Below, in pieces: positions 43,046-53,481 of a stretch of 64,000 nt of DNA (position 1 is its first letter; each line of letters opens with the position of its first letter). The stretch is from positions 1-64,000 of the forward strand of contig CANMFQ010000020.1 of the NCBI GenBank assembly GCA_947497145.1. Reading direction: 5' to 3'. Made by a program: the position numbers and the translations under genes. Below the pieces are notes generated by a model, which did not search any database, was not told the origin of the DNA, and saw only the letters and a program-made list of their open reading frames with translations. Origin of the DNA: an uncultured Flavobacteriaceae bacterium. GTDB taxonomy: Bacteria > Bacteroidota > Bacteroidia > Flavobacteriales > Flavobacteriaceae.

Positions 43046-46000
43046 TTACTCTACTACTGTGTTTAATTTAAAAAAATCATGGGTATCATTATTATTCACT
43101 ACCACAATGATTTTTCCCTTTTTTGTGGATACGGTGGTCATATTTCTAACATCTTTATCGGCAAAAAATCCGGATTCAAGATGGGAGATAGTTTTAAAAT
43201 CAGCACTTCCGTTTCCTGCTAAAAATGCTCCTATTCCAGCATCAGCTCGTGTGGTTTCTACCTCAGATTGATAATTATTTCCTGCCAGAAGCAAGTCTTT
43301 TTGTCCATCAGCATTAAAATCTTCAAACACCATACTATTTATGGGTGATTGTTGTATGTTATTAGCAAAGGGCTTGAAGGTGAATTTTTTATCGCCATTA
43401 TTTATAAAAATTCCCGATCTAAATTCTGTGGCCTTATAGTGTAGTGCAGTCTCTAAATTTTCACCTACAATACCTCTAAGGTCTTTACTGGCAAAATCAT
43501 TATACGTTGGTATTTTTTGAGCAAGATAGGGTAGTTGTTGCGTCATACAAGATTTTCCGCGCACAGGTACTTGTTTTCCGTTATATTTTTTTGCTAAAAT
43601 AATATCTTCTGTTCCATTAGAATCAAAATCTGAGGTGTATATTTCAAAGGGTTTTTCTGTAGATGCATGAAATTTGTAATTAAGTCCAAGATTACCAGCT
43701 ACAATATCTTTATCGCCATCATTATCTATATCAATTATCAACAGTTTGTTCCACCAGCCTACAGCTTTGGATAAGGTGGGGTATGCGTTGCTTTTTTCTA
43801 AGCGATTATTTTTATTTAAGAACACTTGAATGCCCATCCATTCACCTGTGATAACGAGGTCTGTTTTCTTATCATTGTTCATGTCTGTCCAAGTAGCACT
43901 GGTCACTAAACCTACATTATTTAAAGCAGGCGCAAAGGTTTCATTTGCAATTGTAAATTTCCCCTTGTTATTTATGAGTAAGAGGCTACTTGCAGGGTGG
44001 GGGTATTGCCCAGTGATTACCCTGCCACCAACAAATAAGTCTATATCGCCATCATTGTCATAATCAGCGGGTACAACAATAGAACCTGCTATGCCTACCT
44101 CTGGTATTGCATTGATGGCTTTTGAGAAATTCCCCAAACCATCATTAAGATACAGCCGATCTACCAGTAAACGTGGATTGTTTTTGAACTCATAACTTCC
44201 GCTCACCACGTATAAGTCTTGATCTCCATCATTATCTACATCAAAAAATGCTGCGCCAACATCTTCGTGGTTGCTGTCTTTTGTAAAATCTGGGGTGTTT
44301 TTTACTTCAAAAGTGTTTGTTGATGAAGTGATAAGCAACTGACCCGCTTGACCAGCGCCACCACCTATAAAAATATCTTCATCACCATCATTATCAATGT
44401 CCGCTTTGGCAAGTGCTGGCCCCGTTTGCGAAAGTTTATGGGGGAGTAATATTTGAAGGTCATAATCATTAAAATAGGGGTCTTTATGCGCAATAGTTGT
44501 CTCTATTTTATTAAAAAGGGGGTGTTTTTTGTTGGATGAGGTTTGCGCCTCTTTTTTAGTAGCAAATTGATAGTTCATGTACAGCCATTGATTGGCTTTT
44601 ACATCTGTTAGTTCTTGGGTTTTACCGTCTGCCCATATAATTTCCATTTTTTTGGCAGCTAGGTTGTTACCCATGCCAAAATGCAAAGTGTTGTCGGTTG
44701 CAGAGAGAAACCCTTTGGTGTTCACGAGTTGTCTAATTTGGACGGAATCATTATCAAAATATAATTTAACCGTAGTTCCCACACCATATTGGTTTTCACG
44801 AGGACCATCGAAATTTAATTTCAACCAATAATTTCTTTCGGGCAGATTCATCTTTTGGTTTTCTAAGAGCGTTGCTTCATCATTTATATTATTAACAACG
44901 ATATCCAAATCTCCATCATTATCCAAATCTGCATAGATGGCTCCATTGGAAAAACTAGGGGTGTTTTCTGTCCAGGTGTCACTTACATCTTCAAATGTTC
45001 TGTCTTGGTTATTTTTATAAAAGTAATTTTTGATTTTTTGCTGGGGTAGCATCTGCGCATACTTTAAAAAATCTTCATCGGTAGGTTTGCGTTTATTCTC
45101 TTTTAGCATATTGAGAGTTTCGGCAAGCTTATCTCTATCCATTACATCTCTGTAAACGCCATTGGTAATGAATATATCATTATAACCATCCAAATCAAAA
45201 TCAGCAGAAAGTACTGACCAACTCCAGTCAGTATCGGCCATTCCTGCCATTTTGCTGATTTCGCTAAACGTGCTGTTGCCATTGTTTATATGCAACATAT
45301 TGTGCATATATTGATGATGATAGCCTTTGTTAACCATGAGTTCAAATTGATCAATAGAGGTCATCGCCATCGTTGTTTTTGATCGAATATAATCAGAAGG
45401 ATTCATGTCTAAGGTCATCAAGTCTAAAAGGCCATCATTGTCAATATCGGCCATATCGCCACCCATACTGTTAAAAGACATATGCTTGAAAATATCATCA
45501 CGTGATTCGGTAAAAGTTCCATTTTGATTGTTGATATAGACCAAATCAGGTACGTTAAAATCATTGGAAACATAAATATCTTGCCAGCCATCATTGTTAA
45601 GATCTCCTACCTGCGGATGTAAACCAAAACCAATGTCATATTGAAGGCCTGCTTTTTCTGATATATCGGTAAAATGACCTGTGCCATCATTTTCATAGAG
45701 GCGATCACATCCTTTTAGTTTAAGTGTTTTGGGGTCTTTTTGAATTTTTTCAAGGTCCAATACTTCTGTCCTGCTGGTTATATCAGGAGTGTTTGATATA
45801 TACACATCTAAATCATTGTCTTTATCAAAATCAAAAAAAGTAGCATGAATAGTTCTGTTTGCATCTGCAAGTCCCATTTCTTCAGCCCTTTCGGTGAAGG
45901 TTTCATCGCCATTATTTATATATAGTAAATTGGCAAATTTATTAGCATCATCCTTCCATCCACCTCTAGAGACATAGATGTCTAACATGCCATCATTGTT

Positions 46001-46441
46001 GACGTCTACCATAGTAACGCCTGTGTTAAAACCATCATTTTTAGTAATACCAGCAGTTTTGGTAATATCTTTAAATTTTAAGCCTCCTTGATTGAGGTAG
46101 AGTTTATCTTCAGAAGAATTGGAGGTAAAATAGAGGTCGACAAAACCATCTTGGTTAATATCACCAGCTGCCACCCCGCCACCAATATAGGTGTACATAT
46201 ATTGGTAATAATTAGAGGTTAAGGTCTCTTCTAAGGTGTTTACAAAATTGATACCTGATTTTGATGAAGGTATGGTATTGAATAATTTTGTTGTTTTTTT
46301 AGCAGTTTGTTTTTGAGATTTGGGTGTTGATTTTTTACAGCTTTGAAAAGCCAATAGTAGTATAAAAATGAAGGCTGTTGATGCGACAGAATTATACAAT
46401 AGACGGTTTTTTTGGTTCATAAGAATGGGTTTAGAATCCAC
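43046..46441 (-). CDS. Large FG-GAP/VCBS and ASPIC-UnbV lipoprotein (PUL-associated)
   Basis: 1131 residues. Lipobox Cys follows FILLLAFQS; a second start seven codons in (46420, MNQKNRLLYN) also gives a good signal. At least a dozen calcium-binding-type DxDxDGxxD repeats (DINQDGFVDLYF, DVNNDGMLDIYV, DLDNDGDLDIVV, DFNADGQKDLLL) form two beta-propeller-like blocks. An ASPIC/UnbV domain lies between them (YWLKLNFDGPRENQYGVGTTVKLYF...LHFGMG). Such proteins accompany SusC/D pairs in marine flavobacteria and are thought to bind glycans or Ca2+ on the surface. In an operon with the TPR-LuxR regulator; it starts ~180 bases past the susD terminator. Confidence 0.88.
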   Translation of the reverse strand: MDSKPILMNQKNRLLYNSVASTAFIFILLLAFQSCKKSTPKSQKQTAKKTTKLFNTIPSSKSGINFVNTLEETLTSNYYQYMYTYIGGGVAAGDINQDGFVDLYFTSNSSEDKLYLNQGGLKFKDITKTAGITKNDGFNTGVTMVDVNNDGMLDIYVSRGGWKDDANKFANLLYINNGDETFTERAEEMGLADANRTIHATFFDFDKDNDLDVYISNTPDITSRTEVLDLEKIQKDPKTLKLKGCDRLYENDGTGHFTDISEKAGLQYDIGFGLHPQVGDLNNDGWQDIYVSNDFNVPDLVYINNQNGTFTESRDDIFKHMSFNSMGGDMADIDNDGLLDLMTLDMNPSDYIRSKTTMAMTSIDQFELMVNKGYHHQYMHNMLHINNGNSTFSEISKMAGMADTDWSWSVLSADFDLDGYNDIFITNGVYRDVMDRDKLAETLNMLKENKRKPTDEDFLKYAQMLPQQKIKNYFYKNNQDRTFEDVSDTWTENTPSFSNGAIYADLDNDGDLDIVVNNINDEATLLENQKMNLPERNYWLKLNFDGPRENQYGVGTTVKLYFDNDSVQIRQLVNTKGFLSATDNTLHFGMGNNLAAKKMEIIWADGKTQELTDVKANQWLYMNYQFATKKEAQTSSNKKHPLFNKIETTIAHKDPYFNDYDLQILLPHKLSQTGPALAKADIDNDGDEDIFIGGGAGQAGQLLITSSTNTFEVKNTPDFTKDSNHEDVGAAFFDVDNDGDQDLYVVSGSYEFKNNPRLLVDRLYLNDGLGNFSKAINAIPEVGIAGSIVVPADYDNDGDIDLFVGGRVITGQYPHPASSLLLINNKGKFTIANETFAPALNNVGLVTSATWTDMNNDKKTDLVITGEWMGIQVFLNKNNRLEKSNAYPTLSKAVGWWNKLLIIDIDNDGDKDIVAGNLGLNYKFHASTEKPFEIYTSDFDSNGTEDIILAKKYNGKQVPVRGKSCMTQQLPYLAQKIPTYNDFASKDLRGIVGENLETALHYKATEFRSGIFINNGDKKFTFKPFANNIQQSPINSMVFEDFNADGQKDLLLAGNNYQSEVETTRADAGIGAFLAGNGSADFKTISHLESGFFADKDVRNMTTVSTKKGKIIVVVNNNDTHDFFKLNTVVE

Positions 46442-46620
46442 TAAAATCTAAAATACAACTATTAAGAAAACCGCAATCTAGGAATGAAGGTTAATTATTA
46501 AAAAATATTCTCATCTCCCTAAATGATATGGGTTTGTTTTTTGATAATTTGTACTACTTTTTTTTGATACATTTTGAATGCAATATTGGGTTATTGACAA
46601 GTATAATTTGGTTCAAAAAG

Positions 46621-46653
46621 TACAGCGGTAAGGTGTGACACTTTACCGCTGTA
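46621..46653 (-). terminator. Strong terminator after susD
   Basis: A 15-bp stem (TACAGCGGTAAGGTG against its complement, one G-T) closes a 3-base TGA loop. The minus strand continues as CTTTTTG. It ends the susC-susD transcript and separates it from the FG-GAP/regulator operon. Confidence 0.9.
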
Positions 46654-46684
46654 TTAAAACTAAACATACTCACTCAATTCATTT

Positions 46685-48274
46685 TTAATTTCCAAGGTTT
46701 GGCAATCTATCTACTTCTACTTGAGGAATAGGAGCAAAATAATTATCAGTACTTAATGATCCTAAGATAGGATTTGAAGGGGCTGTTAATGGGGTAGGTG
46801 TGCCATTGCCAGCACCATCAAAAACAGTGCCTATAGAAACGCGCGGGTTTCTAGCGGTTCCGCCCAAAGCTGCTTCCACCTGTTCTTTACGAACCAAATC
46901 GTTATATCTAAGATATTCTCCTGCTAATTCCCATTTGCGCTCTTGAAAGGCGAGGTCTTGTATTGTACCATCAGCAGCACTCACATCTTCTAGTCCTGCT
47001 CTTCTGCGTACCATATTTAATGCCTCCCAAGCATCTGCACCTGCATTGCCAGCTTCACCAGAAGCTTCAGCATAAATCAATAATAATTCAGCATAACGCA
47101 TAAAATAATCATTACGGTCACTTTGAAAACCTTTCCATGTGCCTTCTTCAAAAGGACCGACTATTTTTCTAAAAACTGGATTTTGCTGATCTTTAAATTC
47201 TGTCCATGGAAGTGAATCAACTGGTTCGGTAGATGCGTCTCCAATGATATTTCCGTTAGCATCAAGAGGCATCGCTACGTGATAAGTAGCCTCTTTACGT
47301 GGTCCTTCAGGAAAATCTTCAAAGAAGCGAATTTCTGCAAATGATTCTTGCCAGCCATTTGTTGGGGCTCCACTTGGTAAGCCCAATTTACCATGTTTTC
47401 TATTAGGAAGACCACAAGAAGCACAATATACAATTGAAAATATTGATTCGGTATTAAATCTTCCTGCGATAGTATATAAACTTGCCATATCTTCTACAAG
47501 GGCAAAACCATGACCACCTTCTATAACTTGCTTGGCACTTGCTGCAGCCATGGCGTATTTGGAGTTGTCTTTTACTGGAAAACCTGCCCAGTCTAGATAT
47601 AATCGTGCTAAAATAGCTCTTGCAGACCCTGAATTTGGCCTTGCAGCTCCTACTTCGGTAGTTTGTGGAAGCAGTCTTTCGGCCTCAAGTAAATCGCTTT
47701 CTATTTGTTGATACACCTCTACTTGAGATGCTCTAGAAATTTCGCTGTCTACTTCTAAAGTGGTAGGTAAAGGAATTCTACCATGCACACGAGCCATTTG
47801 ATAAAACATTAAGCCTCTTAAAAAATAAGTTTCTCCAATTAGCACATCTTGTTGTGCTTTTTCTGGGAGTTCAACCCCTTCAATATTTGCCAAAACGGTA
47901 TTAGCCGCAAGCACCATTGAATATACACCTTGCCAATTTACTGCAGATCGACCGTTGGTGGTAGAAACATTTCTTTGGTCGTATTCTCTAAAATCAGCTT
48001 TGTTACTGGCTCTATGCGTAGTCATATCATCACCCGACCATCCATTGACGTAAAAAGTAGTCATCCAGGCAGCTTTATTTAATTGCCCATAAATACCTGT
48101 TACAGCAAGGTCTAATTCTTGAATGTTTGTGTACGGGATTACCGCTAATAATGCCTCAGTGGGATCTTCTTCTAAGTCAAATTGCTCACAACTATTAAAA
48201 GTCATAGCGACGGCCATAAAGGCAACTGCCCATAGCTTTAATTTAAATGATTTATACAATTTTGTTGTTTTCAT
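46685..48274 (-). CDS. susD: SusD/RagB-family outer-membrane glycan-binding lipoprotein
   Basis: 529 residues; lipobox FNSC with Cys29. The N-terminal helical region (NTNIQELDLAVTGIYGQLNKAA), TPR-like core (ETYFLRGLMFYQMARVHGRIPL) and C-terminal segment (RNDYFMRYAELLLIYAEASGEAGN...VRRRAGL) are typical of SusD. It forms a lid over the TonB-dependent transporter and binds the glycan at the surface. 30 bases after susC, one transcript, ended by a strong terminator. Confidence 0.95.
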   Translation of the reverse strand: MKTTKLYKSFKLKLWAVAFMAVAMTFNSCEQFDLEEDPTEALLAVIPYTNIQELDLAVTGIYGQLNKAAWMTTFYVNGWSGDDMTTHRASNKADFREYDQRNVSTTNGRSAVNWQGVYSMVLAANTVLANIEGVELPEKAQQDVLIGETYFLRGLMFYQMARVHGRIPLPTTLEVDSEISRASQVEVYQQIESDLLEAERLLPQTTEVGAARPNSGSARAILARLYLDWAGFPVKDNSKYAMAAASAKQVIEGGHGFALVEDMASLYTIAGRFNTESIFSIVYCASCGLPNRKHGKLGLPSGAPTNGWQESFAEIRFFEDFPEGPRKEATYHVAMPLDANGNIIGDASTEPVDSLPWTEFKDQQNPVFRKIVGPFEEGTWKGFQSDRNDYFMRYAELLLIYAEASGEAGNAGADAWEALNMVRRRAGLEDVSAADGTIQDLAFQERKWELAGEYLRYNDLVRKEQVEAALGGTARNPRVSIGTVFDGAGNGTPTPLTAPSNPILGSLSTDNYFAPIPQVEVDRLPNLGN

Positions 48275-48303
48275 GTTATATATTTTTTAGTTCTGTAGTT
48301 AAA

Positions 48304-51300
48304 TTAAAACCCCACTTTTACACCTAATGTAAATGTTCTTGGGTTAGGGTAAGCGCCAATATTTATTCCAGCTGCTGCATCTTCATTTCCTTGTCCGTTG
48401 GTTCTTCGAGACGTAGACTCTGGGTCATATCCTGAAAAATCAGTAATTAAGAATAAATTTTGTCCACTAGCGTATAATTTAACAGATGAGCCTTCCCATC
48501 CGGCAAAATCATGCAAAGTGTATCCTAATGATAGGTTACTTAATCGAATAAAATCACCTTTTTCAACATAACGTGAAGATTCATATAAATGCGCAAAGGC
48601 AGGAACGTCTGTTTGATTTTGAGGAGTCCATGCATTTACTTGGTCACTTGCTAAAAAACTTCTAGAATCTCCTGCGCCCCCTGTTATACCTGCTTGTTGA
48701 ATGTTGTATACATCAAATCCGTGAACGCCTTGTATAAAGATATTTAAATCCCAATCTTTATAATTAACAGAATTATTAAATGCCCATGTTAAGTCTGGCG
48801 TACCATTACCTATAGCGCCATATACAATTTCATTGTTTTCATCTAAAAGATATTTTGCCTCACCTGGTTGTGCAATTGGTGCACCCTCAGAATTTAATGG
48901 AATGTTGTCATCTGATTTCCATGTTCCTAAGAAAGTGGCTCCAAAAAACTGCCCTAACGGCTGACCAAGCTCTATACCGTTAATAATGTTACCCTGCCCA
49001 CCTGGAGCGGTGAATCTTCCTGGAATACTTTCTAAATCATCATATAACTGAGTAACTTTGTTTTTTACGTATGATAACGTAAAGTTAGCGTTCCAGTTCA
49101 TGTTCTCTGTTGCAATAATATCATAACCCAGAGTAACATCAAAACCAAAGTTTTCAACTTGACCAATATTACGAGCAACGGTAATTTGCCCGTTATTTCC
49201 TCCATAGGTGTCTGGTAATGGAACAGGTAGTAAAATATCATCGGTTACCTTTTTATACCCTTCTAAAGAGACAGTTCCTCTTCCATTTTGAAACCCTAAA
49301 TCTACACCCACATTTAATTGAGTGGTTGTTTCCCATGTTAAATCAGGGTTTCCGATTCTACTTAAACGTGTTCCTGCCTGTGCAGAACCTCCGTCAAATG
49401 CATAACTATTAAACGCTGGAGTGGTATAGGTAGCATAAGGTGCTGTGTTTTGATTACCTACTTTACCCCATCCTGCTCTTAATTTTAAACTGCTTATACT
49501 TTCTGAGTCTTCTATTAAACCATTAAGACTATAGGCTAAAGCTAGAGAAGGAAAAAATCCCCATCTATTTTCTTTTCTAAAGACGGAAGAAGCATCATAT
49601 CTACCTGTTGCTGTTAGAAATAAATCATTACTTAAAACATATTCTGCACGTAGCATGAATGATGATAGCTCTCTTGGAGCAAAGGTGTTATATATTGTTT
49701 GTCCTGAATTAGGCGCTAATTCTGCGAAAAAGAAATTTTTACTATCTAGAGTTAAATCGTTAGCATTATAGCCATTGTTAACTTGTTTTGAATTACTATA
49801 TTCTTGAACTCCTGTTAATTTTATATTGTGTTCCCCAAATTCTTTTTGCCAGTTGAATATATTACTCAATTGATATGCGGTAAACTTATTATTGTAGAAT
49901 GACGTATGTGGTAGTTGATCATCTCCAACTTCTACAGCGTAACGTTGCCGATTTAAGTTGTTAATTTGAGCACCGAGTACCATAGAATATGAAAAATTAC
50001 TCGTAATATCATACTTCACGTTAAGAGCACCATTTACGCGCTCATTGATATCACGAATGTCCGTTTCATTCATCGTTCTAATAGGATTGTCATTTAAAGA
50101 AGCAATACCTTTTAGAGAACGAATATTATAGTTTCCATCGGCATCAAAAACGGGAGTTGTTGGATCCCAAGTTAAGGCCTTGTAGATAAAACTTCCTTGA
50201 CCATTACCAAGTACATCGGTATTATTTCTTTGCACTCCTCTGGTAACATTCATATTCAAACCAACTTTAAGCTTTTTATTAACTTGAGAGCTGATATTGG
50301 AGCGTACAGAAAGTTGTTCAAAACCGGTATTAATAACAATACCTTCTTCATCTCTGTAGTTTCCAGATAAGAAGTAACTAAGTTTTCCTTCTGATCCACT
50401 TGCTGAAATTTGTAAATTTTTACTGATACCTGTTCTAAGCAATTCATCTTGATAGTTGGTACCTCCATTATTTGCTAAATCTGAAATTTCTTCATCAGAA
50501 AAAATAGGGCTACCTCCTGTTTGTGTTCTTCTTAAATTTTCAATGATGGCAAATTGATCAGGGTTATCAGCCAATGTTGGTAAAAACTTGGGGGTGCGAG
50601 ACACGGTAGTAAAATAGTCAACGCTAATTTTACCCTTGCCTGAGCCTCTTTTAGTAGTTATAATGATAACCCCATTGGAACCACGCACACCATATATCGC
50701 AGTGGCAGACGCGTCTTTTAAAATATCCATTGATGCAATATCATTGGGGTTAATAGTACTTAGGTCTAAGCCTTGTATACCATCAACAACAATTAAAGGA
50801 CTATTATTACCTTCTATAGAGTTAACCCCTCTAACACGAACTTTAATAGCGCCACCGGGTTGCCCGTTTGCTTTTGCTACGGTAACCCCAGATGCTCTAC
50901 CTTGTAAAGCTTCTTCTACTCTTGTTACAGGTTGGTCTTTAAAGGAGTCTGTACTAACCCTTGAGATAGCACCCGTAAGGTCACTTTTCTTTGCAGTACC
51001 ATACCCAATAACGACCACCTCTTCAAGTTGACTTGCATCTTCAGTTAGTTGAACGTTAATAGTTGTTTTTGTTCCAACAGGAACATTTTTGGTGGCATAT
51101 CCTAAATACGAAATTACCAATACATCGCTGGGAGAAGCTTCAATAGAGAAATTTCCGTCAAAATCAGTTTGGGTACCTATTGTTGTTCCCTTTACTATAA
51201 TGTTGGCACCAGCCACTGGGCCAAGTGCATCTGTTACCGTTCCAGTGACTGTCTGTTGCGCAAAAGCACTTTGTATGCCCAAAAGCACAAAAAACAGTCC

Positions 51301-51351
51301 CGACAGGAAGCATTTTTTTAAAAGTTTAAAGAATTGTTTTTTCATAATCAT
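48304..51351 (-). CDS. susC: SusC/RagA-family TonB-dependent transporter
   Basis: 1015 residues. Signal peptide (GIQSAFAQ), N-terminal carboxypeptidase-regulatory-like domain (GTVTDALGPVAGANIIVKGT...FDGNFSIEA), plug domain beginning EEVVVIGYGTAKKSDLTGA, TonB-linked outer-membrane beta-barrel, and a SusC-type C-terminus (AGINIGAYPNPRTFTLGVKVGF). No FecR/anti-sigma extension domain, so it is a transporter rather than a signal transducer. It imports oligosaccharides delivered by SusD. Two Met codons (first and third) are possible starts. The 508-base upstream region is shared with the divergent GH29 gene and contains a tandem 11-bp repeat. Confidence 0.95.
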   Translation of the reverse strand: MIMKKQFFKLLKKCFLSGLFFVLLGIQSAFAQQTVTGTVTDALGPVAGANIIVKGTTIGTQTDFDGNFSIEASPSDVLVISYLGYATKNVPVGTKTTINVQLTEDASQLEEVVVIGYGTAKKSDLTGAISRVSTDSFKDQPVTRVEEALQGRASGVTVAKANGQPGGAIKVRVRGVNSIEGNNSPLIVVDGIQGLDLSTINPNDIASMDILKDASATAIYGVRGSNGVIIITTKRGSGKGKISVDYFTTVSRTPKFLPTLADNPDQFAIIENLRRTQTGGSPIFSDEEISDLANNGGTNYQDELLRTGISKNLQISASGSEGKLSYFLSGNYRDEEGIVINTGFEQLSVRSNISSQVNKKLKVGLNMNVTRGVQRNNTDVLGNGQGSFIYKALTWDPTTPVFDADGNYNIRSLKGIASLNDNPIRTMNETDIRDINERVNGALNVKYDITSNFSYSMVLGAQINNLNRQRYAVEVGDDQLPHTSFYNNKFTAYQLSNIFNWQKEFGEHNIKLTGVQEYSNSKQVNNGYNANDLTLDSKNFFFAELAPNSGQTIYNTFAPRELSSFMLRAEYVLSNDLFLTATGRYDASSVFRKENRWGFFPSLALAYSLNGLIEDSESISSLKLRAGWGKVGNQNTAPYATYTTPAFNSYAFDGGSAQAGTRLSRIGNPDLTWETTTQLNVGVDLGFQNGRGTVSLEGYKKVTDDILLPVPLPDTYGGNNGQITVARNIGQVENFGFDVTLGYDIIATENMNWNANFTLSYVKNKVTQLYDDLESIPGRFTAPGGQGNIINGIELGQPLGQFFGATFLGTWKSDDNIPLNSEGAPIAQPGEAKYLLDENNEIVYGAIGNGTPDLTWAFNNSVNYKDWDLNIFIQGVHGFDVYNIQQAGITGGAGDSRSFLASDQVNAWTPQNQTDVPAFAHLYESSRYVEKGDFIRLSNLSLGYTLHDFAGWEGSSVKLYASGQNLFLITDFSGYDPESTSRRTNGQGNEDAAAGINIGAYPNPRTFTLGVKVGF

Positions 51352-51509
51352 TTAATTTAAGTTGAAATAGTTGAGTTTACGTTATTGTTAGTTTTTAAAA
51401 CGGAGGGTAATTTCGCTTTAAAATTGTGGTTGATATTCATTTGATTGTAAGAACTTTTTTAAAACATGCTGTAAATTAGTACTATCAGTTTGTTCAACAT
51501 AAAAAAGCA

Positions 51510-51530
51510 ACTAGACATGAACTAGACATG
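51510..51530 (-). promoter_or_regulatory. Candidate PUL operator upstream of susC
   Basis: Two perfect tandem copies of AACTAGACATG (51509-51519 and 51520-51530), spaced one helical turn, ~160 bases before the susC start and ~330 bases from the divergent GH29 gene. The ACTAGACA core is shared with the sites at 41358 and 57232. The rest of this divergent intergenic region (51352-51859) shows no recognisable TAnnTTTG promoter. Confidence 0.6.
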
Positions 51531-51859
51531 TTAAAAAAAATACAAATTTGCAATATGCATCCGTCAGACTATCATTAAATTTAGATGTTATTCAGACAGC
51601 GTTAAATTCAACTAATAAAAGCCATGTTTAAAATTACACCGATTTAGGTTGCTTTTGTTAGCGTAGATTAACCGCTGTTAGCACTATTTTAACTTGATCA
51701 CCAAAAGGGATATGAAGATAATTTGCAATACAGTAAAAAAACATATTATTTATCATACAGGTACACGCATTTGTATATAGCATACAACTACACAGAATCA
51801 AATTTTGGAGGTAAAATATTGTTACGTCATCATTAAAATCTAAACATTTAAAAATCAAT

Positions 51860-53398
51860 ATGAAAAAACTAAGTATTCTTTTACTAATAGCGATAGGTAT
51901 TGTTTCTTGCAAAGAGGATAATACAAAAAAAGCCAAGACGGCATCGAATAATACGGAGTTGACATTTCAACCCAACTGGGAATCTATCAAGAAAAATTAT
52001 AAGGATCCAGAATGGTTTAATCAACAGAAATTTGGAATTTTTATTCACTGGGGGGCGTATGCAGTTCCTGCCTATGGTTCTGAATGGTATCCCAGACAAA
52101 TGTATATGGATACTGCTACTTTTACTGCACAATTAAAGTTACAGAAGCTAGGACCTAATCCCACTTATTTATACCATAAAGAAAAATGGGGTGATCAGAA
52201 AAATTTTGGATATAAAGACTTTATCCCCATGTTTAAAGCGGAAAAATTTAATCCTGCTGAATGGATTTCCTTATTTAAAAAAGCGGGTGCCAAATATGTA
52301 ATTCCTGTGGCAGACCATCATGATGGTTTTGCCATGTATAAATCTAATACTACAAGGTGGAATGCTGCCGATATGGGACCAAAACGCGATGTTCTGGGGG
52401 AGCTTTTTACTGAAGGACGTAAGCAAGGTTTAATTATGGGGGCTTCTTCGCATTATGCTTTCAATTGGTCTTTTTACAATAAAAAAGATCACTTTGATAC
52501 CTCAGACCCGCAATATGCTGATTTGTACTCTCCCAAAGGAAAGGATGTTCATGAGCCCGTGTCTGAAGAATTTAAAGAAATGTGGTGGAAAAGAACGGTA
52601 GATTTAATTGATAACTACCAACCAGATATACTTTGGTTTGATTTTTACCTAGACATTCCAGACTACAAAGAATATCGTCCAAAGATTGCGGCCTATTATT
52701 ACAATAAAGGAATTGAATGGGGAAAAGAGGTAGTTCTCCAAGATAAAAACTTTGATCATAATGCTTTTCCGGAAGGAACGGTAATATATGATTTAGAACG
52801 TGGTAAATTACCGGGTATTAGAAAGCTGCCATGGCAGACAGATACTTCTATAGGTAAAAATTCTTGGTGCTATGTTACCAATTGGGAATCTAAAACAGCA
52901 AACCAGCTTATTGATGATTTGGTTGATATTGTTTCAAAAAACGGAAACCTTTTATTAAACATAGGTCCAAAAGCCGATGGTACCATACCAGAAGACCAAA
53001 AGGAAATTCTTTTACAAATAGGAGATTGGTTAGCTGTTAATGGCGAAGCTATTTACGAAACTAAATATTGGAAAACCTTTGGAGAAGGCCCTACCGAAGT
53101 CAAAAAGGGACACCATTCTGAAGGTGAAAATAAAGACTTTACAGGGCAGGATATTCGGTTTACGCAAAAAGGAGATAAATTATATGCCATTATGATGGCT
53201 TGGCCAGAAGGAGGAAAAGTATCAATTGCATCACTTGGAAAAGCAGGATTAGGAAAAACACTGCAAATTAATGGCGTGCGACTTTTGGGTAGTGATGTTA
53301 ACGTAAAATTCAAACATACTGATGACGGTTTAATGGTTACTGGTTTAGGTGAAAAGAAAGGGAATTTTGCTCATGTGCTTGAAATAGGCTTAGAGTAA
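51860..53398 (+). CDS. GH29 alpha-L-fucosidase-family enzyme, candidate alpha-L-galactosidase, lipoprotein
   Basis: 512 residues; lipobox VSC with Cys17. GH29 landmarks: WFNQQKFGIFIHWGAYAVPAYGSEWYPRQMY near the N-terminus, ADHHDGF at 151-157, and the nucleophile Asp261 in LWFDFY. Most fucosidases have W-[NTS]-D-G here; this one has Phe after Asp, so the substrate pocket differs. A beta-sandwich domain follows at ~415-512. GH29 enzymes also hydrolyse alpha-L-galactosides, which occur in porphyran as L-galactose-6-sulfate; with a sulfatase, GH117 and L-AHG genes around it, L-galactose is as plausible as fucose. Divergent from susC. Confidence 0.85.
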   Translation: MKKLSILLLIAIGIVSCKEDNTKKAKTASNNTELTFQPNWESIKKNYKDPEWFNQQKFGIFIHWGAYAVPAYGSEWYPRQMYMDTATFTAQLKLQKLGPNPTYLYHKEKWGDQKNFGYKDFIPMFKAEKFNPAEWISLFKKAGAKYVIPVADHHDGFAMYKSNTTRWNAADMGPKRDVLGELFTEGRKQGLIMGASSHYAFNWSFYNKKDHFDTSDPQYADLYSPKGKDVHEPVSEEFKEMWWKRTVDLIDNYQPDILWFDFYLDIPDYKEYRPKIAAYYYNKGIEWGKEVVLQDKNFDHNAFPEGTVIYDLERGKLPGIRKLPWQTDTSIGKNSWCYVTNWESKTANQLIDDLVDIVSKNGNLLLNIGPKADGTIPEDQKEILLQIGDWLAVNGEAIYETKYWKTFGEGPTEVKKGHHSEGENKDFTGQDIRFTQKGDKLYAIMMAWPEGGKVSIASLGKAGLGKTLQINGVRLLGSDVNVKFKHTDDGLMVTGLGEKKGNFAHVLEIGLE

Positions 53399-53409
53399 TA
53401 TTTCTAGGT

Positions 53410-53440
53410 AAAAAACTACCGCTTTGAGTGGTCGTTTTTT
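53410..53440. terminator. Bidirectional terminator between GH29 and MFS genes
   Basis: AAAAAACTACC (53410-53420) can pair with GGTCGTTTTTT (53430-53440, one mismatch) around a short GCTTTGAGT loop. It lies between convergent genes and has A/T runs on both sides, so it can end both transcripts. Confidence 0.75.
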
Positions 53441-53481
53441 ACTTTCTTTGCCCTATTTAAGTGCCCAATTATTACTGAGTA

